From: Selaginella moellendorffii
Lineage: Eukaryota; Streptophyta; Lycopodiopsida; Selaginellales; Selaginellaceae
Length of the DNA: 64,000 bases
Direction of reading: 5' to 3'
Assembly: GCF_000143415.4 (NCBI RefSeq)
Contig: NW_003314270.1
Coordinates: 2,961,823-3,025,822, forward strand
Part shown: positions 57,269-64,000 of the stretch, piece after piece
Layout: the number at the start of each line of letters is the position of its first letter
How positions within the stretch are numbered: position 1 is the stretch's first letter
Program-made: the position numbers and the translations under genes
The notes under the pieces: model-generated
Told to the model about the DNA's origin: nothing
Databases searched by the model: none
Seen by the model: only the letters and a program-made list of their open reading frames with translations

Positions 57269-59608
57269 TCAACGAAATGCCACTTTTGCTATCAAAGGAG
57301 CAGAACCCAAATCCAAATGCCCTTGCAACACTTCCACTATTGTCCTCATGGATGGCCGAGAATCAGCATTGTCTTGAATGCACCACAGTGCAAGATGAAC
57401 CATTTTCTTGGCCTGCTGATAGTTTTCACTGGCACTTGCTCTCACCCTCTCGTCAATCACTTCGAGAAAATTCCCCTTCTCCACCTGGTTCACCACCCAA
57501 GTTGGAAAATACCAGCTCTCGTCCGGCTGAGTGTTGTCCCCAAAGTTCACAGCCTTTGAGAGATCAATGTTCCTACGACCCCCAATTAGTTCCAAAAGCA
57601 CCTTTCCATAGCTGTAAACGTCGCATCTCTTTGTAGCCATGAAATGTGTGAGCCATTCCGGAGCCATGTAGCCTGGAGTGCCCCGCATGGTCGTCATGAC
57701 CTGCGTCTCGTTGCGGTTCTCAAGCAGCTTTGCCATCCCAAAGTCCGCCACCTTTGCGACAAACTCTGTGTCCAACAGAATGTTCTGGGGCTTGATGTCC
57801 AAGTGCAGTATGGGCTCCCTGCATTCCTCGTGAAGATACGCAAGTCCTTGAGCCGTGCCAAGGGCAATGTCGATCCTCTGCTGCCAACTGAGCCATAAAT
57901 TCTCTGAAGTTTGCTCGAAAAGCCATTTGTCGAGTGATCCATTGGGCATAAATTCGTAAACCAGCAGCCACTGTGTTGCTCCCTCGATGCAAAAGCCACA
58001 AAGTTTAACAATGTTTACATGACTTATGCCTCCAATTCCAGCAATCTCGGTCACAAACTGTTTTGCCCCTTGCGTTCCACTGTAGTCAAGCTTCTTGACT
58101 GCCACAACTCTACCATCACTCAAAACTCCTTTGTAAACTGATCCATATCCCCCAGCTCCCAGCTTTGTGCTATATCCTTTTGTCGCAGTATCCAATGTCG
58201 TATATGAGAATCTCTGAGGCAAACGGCCTTGCATACTAGCCAACAATGCTTCAATCTCCTTTGCCGGATTGAACTTGAGCTTGCGCTCATTAAACGCAAG
58301 AGCACATACCGCTAGGAAGCATAGGAATATCACTGTGCAAGTCATGGTAAGAGATATAATGTAAAGTTTCGGTTGATGGTGAGCCTTCAGTGTTTTGATG
58401 ATAAGAGTTATATTTTTTGTAGTGTCATCTCTGTAGAAGCTCCCATATATATCATACGAAATGAAGAAGCAGTCCTTGGTATCGCCATTGAAAATAAGTG
58501 ACATACACCTGCTACAATTCATAACAAAGCAGGCTTCTGTGCACTTGTGTAGAGAGGAATTCCTTTGGTTGGGCTGCATGAATTCAGTTCTATAATATCC
58601 AATATCAGCAAACTTCTCTTTCATCACAATGTAGTTAGGATATTGTTCTCCGAAGTCCAAATCGGAGCAAGAACTTAGATAAGAATGCGCCCTCCAAAAA
58701 CCCCCTGCTAAGGACCCAGAGCGAGTGTATAACTCACACATTTGATGTTCATCGGGCTTCAAGCAGCTGCAGTTTCCATCGCGGGTATTGCAGATACCAT
58801 ATTGAGAACAATCGTTACATGCAGGATTTCCTGGCCATGATTTTATCTGGTTTGTATAGTCCGTTAGCTGAATGTCTTTAATCCATTGATTTCCTTCATA
58901 CTTGTAAGATATAATGCTCCCATCTGAGTCAAATTGCAAGAATGGCAAAAGAGGAGTACTTGATTCAGTTGAAGTTGTTAATGATAGCTGCTCACAATCA
59001 TTGGAGAGGGTCAAATTGCTCCCAGTGTACTGAAGAAAAGTTGAGGTTGAGCCTTCACATGTAGAAGTAAATCGCCACGCTTGATATGCTTGGTGGTGTT
59101 GGAATTGTCCTTCATAAAACTCAGAGGGAGAAATCCAAAACAGTCCCTCATCTTGGACAATAACAAGAGTCTCATAGTCGTTGCTCATTATGCGCATTCC
59201 TGTTTTCAAAATTTGGGTTGGGAGGAGAAATTCTGAGGGAAAATCGAAACTTTGCCACACACTGCCGTTGTAAAAATAAATGAGGACATTTCCAGAGTTT
59301 TGTAACACTAGGGAAGCTGCATCTTCTAACGAAAATCGAATGGATAAAGGATAGATTGAGCGATTCATATGCAATAGCAGGTATTTTCCTTGATCGTGTG
59401 ATGCAAGTGAGAAATTCCCATTGTCACTGACAATATCTTTGCCCCCGGCCTTCATGATTTCAAAGCCTTCAGTGGTGTTCATAAAAACTGAATAATTTCT
59501 ATGATTGTTGCCTGGCAATTGTCGAAAATACCAGTCAGGTGGAAGCTCATACCTCATGCCCATGACAATCACAGGGAAAAGAAATAGCAGCACCACTACT
59601 GTGTCCAT
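57269..59608 (-). CDS. G-type lectin S-receptor-like serine/threonine kinase
   Basis: Single-exon gene, 779 residues, minus strand. A signal peptide (VVVLLFLFPVIVMG) leads an extracellular region with a bulb-type lectin-like fold (SGNVLIYFYNGSVWQSFDFP), an EGF/S-locus-like Cys-rich part (NDCSQYGICNTRDGNCSCLK) and a PAN-like segment (CTEACFVMNCSRCMSLIFNG). The membrane helix is TVIFLCFLAVCALAF. The kinase has the Gly loop KLGAGGYGSVYKGVLSDG, VAVKK, the catalytic loop LHLDIKPQNILLD, VADFGMAKLL and GTPGYMAPEWL, all intact. The catalytic loop reads HLD, not HRD, so this is a non-RD kinase, a class often used in innate immunity. It probably senses an external ligand at the plasma membrane; ligand unknown. 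A near-identical paralogue starts beyond 64000. Confidence 0.93.
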   Translation of the reverse strand: MDTVVVLLFLFPVIVMGMRYELPPDWYFRQLPGNNHRNYSVFMNTTEGFEIMKAGGKDIVSDNGNFSLASHDQGKYLLLHMNRSIYPLSIRFSLEDAASLVLQNSGNVLIYFYNGSVWQSFDFPSEFLLPTQILKTGMRIMSNDYETLVIVQDEGLFWISPSEFYEGQFQHHQAYQAWRFTSTCEGSTSTFLQYTGSNLTLSNDCEQLSLTTSTESSTPLLPFLQFDSDGSIISYKYEGNQWIKDIQLTDYTNQIKSWPGNPACNDCSQYGICNTRDGNCSCLKPDEHQMCELYTRSGSLAGGFWRAHSYLSSCSDLDFGEQYPNYIVMKEKFADIGYYRTEFMQPNQRNSSLHKCTEACFVMNCSRCMSLIFNGDTKDCFFISYDIYGSFYRDDTTKNITLIIKTLKAHHQPKLYIISLTMTCTVIFLCFLAVCALAFNERKLKFNPAKEIEALLASMQGRLPQRFSYTTLDTATKGYSTKLGAGGYGSVYKGVLSDGRVVAVKKLDYSGTQGAKQFVTEIAGIGGISHVNIVKLCGFCIEGATQWLLVYEFMPNGSLDKWLFEQTSENLWLSWQQRIDIALGTAQGLAYLHEECREPILHLDIKPQNILLDTEFVAKVADFGMAKLLENRNETQVMTTMRGTPGYMAPEWLTHFMATKRCDVYSYGKVLLELIGGRRNIDLSKAVNFGDNTQPDESWYFPTWVVNQVEKGNFLEVIDERVRASASENYQQAKKMVHLALWCIQDNADSRPSMRTIVEVLQGHLDLGSAPLIAKVAFR

Positions 59609-60098
59609 GTGTTAGCCAAAGTAGAGATAATGTATGAGAAACTCTGGATAGGGCCTTGAAATAAATCACACCGAAGTCAGTCGTGCCGCGTGGGACTCTT
59701 CTACCTTGACTCGGTGTAGGTAGACAGCGTAAGAAATACGTTGTGATGCGATGCAACAACAAACATTGGCATGCATCTACATTTCATCCCATTCTAAACA
59801 GTCTAACAAAGGCGTTTGGTTCTAACTGCGTGTGAAGCAGAGAAGAACAAAAAAGGTTTGGTTCTAACACAAATTTTCAAAAAATAAAAGAAAAAAGAAA
59901 ACTTGGCGCATTCTTCTCGGCGGCAACTGATCCCCTGACCGTGAAATCCGCCGCTGTCGCCCGGAGCTTCTGATACCAGCTCGACCGCTGCTCCCTTCCT
60001 CCTCCCATATGGAGCAGCATTGCCCCAGGGGATGGGAGTCTAGGAGATTAGCAGTAGCTCTAGCGCAGCAGCAGGGTCTCTGATAAAGAACCATCTCA
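59609..60098. other. spacer with a possible retroelement primer-binding-like site
   Basis: About 490 bases between the kinase promoter and the duplicate TOC75. On the minus strand TGGTATCAGAAGC (59967-59979) resembles the tRNA-iMet primer-binding site of plant LTR retroelements (TGGTATCAGAGC), but no LTR or coding sequence is visible. The unit junction with the duplicate is at about 60099. Confidence 0.35.
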
Positions 60099-62440
60099 GG
60101 AGTAAGGTCCTCCAAGAGTGAAAGCATCATAGCTTGGAAGATCGCCAATGCAGCCTCCGTAGTGACCGTGGATCACCAGAACCGGAGGTGGCTGCTCGCC
60201 GTGTCTATCTTCGGTCCCCAGTTTTATAAACCGAGTCAATGTAAGTTGGTGTCGATTGAAAAATGGAAACCTTCCCCAGTCCTTGATCGAGCTGTTTTAA
60301 TATCATACCAGGAAGCAGTGAGAAAGAGCGCTAATTTCCCATACACGTTCCTCGAGCCATTGGACGAACTTTGTGTTGTCGTGTGTGAGATTGGCCTGGA
60401 AAAATCCCACCCGGTCAGTCCCGGTGTCGCTGTGAGTAGTCGGGGGACCGTCCAGCCCCGCTTGGAAGCACGCGAGCTCCATTAGTGCAAATGGCACTGT
60501 TCTCGTCACGCGTTGTGACTTCCTCCATGACAAATCCATACGTCAGCTTGCTCTGCCTGGTGAACTTCTGGACGAGGTAAGCAGTGAGTATATAACAAGC
60601 CAAGCAAGCGTCACAATTACCTCGGTTAAGCTCGATTGACCCATATACCAGGCACGTCTTCCAAACCGGGACCTCCAGTAAACACCTCACTGACTTTGCG
60701 ACTGTTAAAACGGCTAGCCTTGAGCGTACGCTCCCTGGGATCGGTCAAACCGTCGAGATATTCCATCTTGAATCCTAAGTCATCCTACAAATCCACATTG
60801 CGGTGCGTAAATATCAAAAAGCTCTGAGAGGGAAGTACCGGACCTGGGGATTGAAGAGATTATTCGACGTGACAGTACAAATCAATGTGCGGTTTAAGCT
60901 TTTGATATTCCGACGCTCAAAGGTTACGTTACAACCTGGCTGGATCGAGGCCTGTATCAACGAAACCGCATAAGCAGTGAAGACGGTTTGGATATAAAGT
61001 GACTCACCAGGGTTGGACGTCCAGAATTCCCTGGCACTCTCCACTCGGTGCTGATCTCAGCAGTTTTCTGCTCGAGCTCCTTCAACTTCACTTCCACTAT
61101 AATACCTCCCTCGATCTCTTCATCCGGCCTTGGATTGACTTCAATGTTAGAAAAGAGGGAAAGATTGTTGATGTTGCGCAAGCTTTCTTGCCCGCTTCAA
61201 TGTTGAAGATCTTCCCAGAGCTAAGCTGCATCCAGCAAAAACAACAAATGAGAACCACCAGAAAAAATAAACAAGCAATACCTGTGAAGGAAGCTCCCTC
61301 TCTATGATAGGGACTTGAGTGTTCCCTTCAACTGGAAGCCCCATCTTGTCCTGGAACATTATTTGCACGTCTGTGATGTCCCCTTCCACTACTTCACAGA
61401 CTATTTCGTTCGTATTGAGGTTTCCAAAGTTGACGACTTGAGCGCACGCATACCCTGATATCACTTCTGTATTCTCTCCCGGATTCTCTGCAGCATTCTC
61501 CAGTAACACGAGACTCAGCGGAGAGCCAGCCCGAAATTTCCTACTTGATCCTTCTCGGTAGCATGCACTTCCTGGCTTTCCTCACCCGCTTCTTGTACTC
61601 TTCTTCTTGCTTCCCAAGATATTCCTGCTGCTGCTTCTCGGTCATGCTGTTAAAATCGGGTTGTTTGGTCTGAGCCAACGGCACAACGTTGATACACCGC
61701 ACACTTTTCACCGCTTGCCACTGGCTCTCGACAAAGTTGATGTTGATCTTTATAGTCCCATCAGCCTGAGTGACGCCTTCCATCTCCACCCTCTGGAACA
61801 TGCCACAGTTGACGAGGTTCTCCAGCTGCGACTCAAGCTGGTCTTTCGTGAAATCCCCACCAGTCCGGAGCGTGAAAAGCTCGAAAAATGGATCCTTGCC
61901 ATCGACGGCCTTTTTGCTGCGCTGATCCACGAGATCGACGCCGGAAAGCTTGTACTTCTTGTTGGGGCTGAGCCAGCTTACCGGTGCCGTGAGGCCGAGT
62001 TTAGCACCGTGAGGATCCCAATCTCCACTGTTTTTATCGTCGGCCCTGGCACCGCTGCCCCCAGAAGCTCCCACAGCGAATTTCCACCACCAGGTCCTCC
62101 TCCAAAGCCTCCGCCACCACCACCGCCGCCGCCTCCTCCACCACCTCCACCGAAGCCTCCAAATTCACCACCACCAGGCCAAAGCTACATTTTTTCTTAA
62201 ATCTACCATTGCCGTTGCTGGGCTCTAGCTTTCTGGATTTGCTCCTGCTGCTGTTACTCTTACCCGAGGAGGCTGAGGAGGAGGAAGGATGAGGCTTGGT
62301 AAAGCGCAGCCACGCGCGAAGGCCCTGGGTTTGATGGAAATCCCCCTCTTTTGCTGCTGCTGGCAGGATGGAAACGAGCACGAGCAGGCGATCGATTCGA
62401 CAGCTCGGTGAGGCCGGAGAGCATGGCGGCCACGAATCCA
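60099..62440 (-). pseudogene. truncated, frameshifted second copy of TOC75
   Basis: Homologous to 54254-56736 along its length in the same order, starting abruptly inside a coding exon (GGAGTAAGGTCCTCC shared), so the last about 350 bases of the gene (C-terminal barrel strands) are missing. It has many small indels: near 61450-61510 a deletion disrupts the reading frame in the POTRA region, the stretch around 60295-60360 loses a splice-site region, and 62055-62085 and 62170-62190 lack pieces of the Gly-rich block. The start-codon region is altered as well. It cannot make a full TOC75. The polyGly tract is shorter than in the intact gene. Confidence 0.85.
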
Positions 62441-62492
62441 CTCGTCACGAACTGGCTCTTTGCAGCAAACCTGGAAAAATAGATATCGAGAG

Positions 62493-62529
62493 TTCACGGA
62501 GAGTTGAACTCAGGCTGAGCTATGAAAGC
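62493..62529 (-). pseudogene. broken tRNA-Thr with internal deletion
   Basis: Matches both ends of the tRNA-Thr at 56897-56970: the T-arm side GAGAGTTGAACTCAGG joins directly to the D-arm side CTGAGCTATGAAAGC. The anticodon arm and variable region between them (about 33 bases) are deleted. Confidence 0.85.
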
Positions 62530-62888
62530 AGATTTAAATAAACTCTCAAATACTAGATAATTATGTTGACTTTTGAGCTCGTGACTTAAAAAGTGGTCTA
62601 GTCTCTGGGACAAGGGTCTCCCAAGTGGTGCAAGCTCGTGAGCTAAAAAGTGGTTCAGTCTCCAGTCTTTGGGAGAAAAGTCTCCCAAGTGGTCAATCTT
62701 CGGGAGAAGGGTTTCCACCAACTAGAAGAGCTCTTTAAATTTAAACTTAAATTCACCATGTGACCAAGCACTTGTTTTCGGAGGTAATTTTCTGCTTCAA
62801 ATATGTGGCTGCATTCAGTCTTCATCCCACAACAACTTTCGTACTACAGAATATGTTTATATAATTTTGAAACATCATATACTCATGT

Positions 62889-64000
62889 TTAGCGAAATGC
62901 AACTTTTGCTATCAAAGGAGCAGAACCCAAATCCAAATGCCCTTGCAACACTTCCACTATTGTCCTCATGGATGGCCGAGCATCAGCATTGTCTTGAATG
63001 CACCAAAGTGCAAGATGAACCATTTTCTTGGCCTGGTGATAGTTTTCACTGGCACTTGCTCTCACCCTCTCGTCAATCACTTCGAGAAAGTTCCCCTTCT
63101 CCACCTGGTTCACCACCCAAGTTGGAAAATACCAGCTCTCGTCCGGCTGAGTGTTGTCCCCAGAGTTCACAGCCTTTGAGAGATCAATGTTCCTGCGACC
63201 CCCAATTAGTTCCAAAAGTACCTTTCCATAGCTGTAAACGTCGCATCTCTTTGTAGCCATGAAATGTGTGAGCCATTCCGGAGCCATGTAGCCTGGAGTG
63301 CCCCGCATGGTCGTCATGACCTGCGTCTCGTTGCGGTTCTCAAGCAGCTTTGCCATCCCAAAGTCCGCCACCTTTGCGACAAACTCTGTGTCCAACAGAA
63401 TGTTTTGGGGCTTGATGTCCAAGTGCAGTATGGGCTCCCTGCATTCCTCGTGAAGATACACAAGCCCTTGAGCCATGCCAAGGGCAATGTCGATCCTCTG
63501 CTGCCAACTGAGCCATAAATTCTCTGAAGTTTGCTCGAAAAGCCATTTGTCGAGTGATCCATTGGGCATAAATTCGTAAACCAGCAGCCACTGTGTTGCT
63601 CCCTCGATGCAAAAGCCACAAAGTTTAACAATGTTTACATGACTTATGCCTCCAATTCCAGCAATCTCGGTCACAAACTGTTTTGCCCCTTGCGTTCCAC
63701 TGTAGTCAAGCTTCTTGACTGCCACAACTCTACCATCACTCAAAACTCCTTTGTAAACTGATCCATATCCCCCAGCTCCCAGCTTTGTGCTATATCCTTT
63801 TGTCGCAGTATCCAATGTCGTATATGAGAATCTCTGAGGCAAACGGCCTTGCATACTAGCCAACAATGCTTCAATCTCCTTTGCCGGATTGAACTTGAGC
63901 TTGCGCTCATTAAACGCAAGAGCACATACCGCTAGGAAGCATAGGAATATCACTGTGGAAGTCATGGTAAGAGTTATAATGTAAAGTTTCGGTTGATGAT
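62889..64000 (-). CDS. G-type lectin S-receptor-like kinase, second copy (cut by window end)
   Basis: Open to the window end; the visible 370 codons cover the end of the extracellular region, the membrane helix and the whole kinase domain. It is nearly identical to the copy at 57269: in the kinase region I see about half a dozen amino-acid changes (for example TAQGLAYLHEE to MAQGLVYLHEE, AVNFGDN to AVNSGDN, NADSRPS to NADARPS). The Gly loop, VAVKK, HLDIKPQN, DFGMAK and APEWL are all intact. The stop codon differs (TAA after Arg instead of TGA). It sits in the same position relative to the broken TOC75 and tRNA as the first kinase does to the intact ones. Whether the extracellular part is intact cannot be seen here. 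Confidence 0.9.
   Translation of the reverse strand, partial: HQPKLYIITLTMTSTVIFLCFLAVCALAFNERKLKFNPAKEIEALLASMQGRLPQRFSYTTLDTATKGYSTKLGAGGYGSVYKGVLSDGRVVAVKKLDYSGTQGAKQFVTEIAGIGGISHVNIVKLCGFCIEGATQWLLVYEFMPNGSLDKWLFEQTSENLWLSWQQRIDIALGMAQGLVYLHEECREPILHLDIKPQNILLDTEFVAKVADFGMAKLLENRNETQVMTTMRGTPGYMAPEWLTHFMATKRCDVYSYGKVLLELIGGRRNIDLSKAVNSGDNTQPDESWYFPTWVVNQVEKGNFLEVIDERVRASASENYHQAKKMVHLALWCIQDNADARPSMRTIVEVLQGHLDLGSAPLIAKVAFR

Larger units (their letters stand above)
54254..64000. repeat. tandem duplication of a TOC75 - tRNA-Thr - lectin kinase unit
   Basis: Unit 1 spans 54254-59608 and unit 2 starts at 60099 with the same gene order and orientation, an offset of about 5.6-5.85 kb. Homology covers the introns and spacers too, so it is a genomic duplication. 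Unit 2 continues past the window. Confidence 0.9.

Noticed and set aside
59960-59980. LTR-retrotransposon primer-binding site
   Set aside because: TGGTATCAGAAGC is close to the plant PBS consensus, but there is no LTR end, polypurine tract or polyprotein around it.
60099-62440. Second functional TOC75 gene
   Set aside because: It starts within a coding exon, lacks the C-terminal barrel and has frameshifts and lost splice sites.

Overview
This window is nuclear DNA of a land plant. It carries plastid and mitochondrial targeting genes (plastid HSP90, TOC75, GRXS15, plant-type OSB proteins), an NPR1-type immune co-receptor, a PPR protein, LysM and lectin-type receptors and plant tRNAs. Introns are canonical GT-AG and mostly very short (about 45-70 bases), intergenic gaps are small and base composition is near-even. 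This compact style fits a lycophyte such as Selaginella moellendorffii; the species is an inference, not a database match.

Layout: 1-9.0 kb holds the end of a tRNA m5U methyltransferase, two tandem FUSC-type membrane proteins and a SUMO-type (ULP1) protease whose stop overlaps the second FUSC gene. 9.1-17 kb holds plastid HSP90 (minus strand), two tandem organellar ssDNA-binding (OSB) genes and the meiotic AAA+ ATPase PCH2. 17-24 kb holds cytosolic glucose-6-phosphate isomerase, a thioredoxin-like gene and an F-box gene, with broken copies of PCH2 and the thioredoxin-like gene between them. 24-34.7 kb holds SAICAR synthetase, a BAT1-type amino-acid permease, a LysM GPI-anchored protein, a CAT9-type cationic amino-acid transporter, RPL6 and GRXS15. 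35-47 kb holds tRNA-Arg(ACG), a DUF688-like protein, a light-harvesting-like protein, a secreted class-3 lipase, an NPR1-family gene and an unidentified acidic protein, separated by the only sizeable gene-poor stretches. 47.6-64 kb holds a PPR gene, Elongin A, dymeclin, TOC75, tRNA-Thr(AGT) and a lectin receptor kinase, followed by a second, partly decayed TOC75-tRNA-kinase unit running off the window end.

Most genes are unrelated housekeeping neighbours rather than a pathway. The most notable theme is duplication followed by loss. Two places (PCH2/thioredoxin-like and LysM/CAT9) show the pattern gene1 - broken gene2 - broken gene1 - gene2, as if a two-gene block had doubled and each copy lost a different member. 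A third, younger tandem duplication (TOC75-tRNA-Thr-kinase) is caught midway: the second TOC75 and tRNA are already broken while the kinase copies remain almost identical. I did not find a defence island, CRISPR array, intact transposon or viral element.
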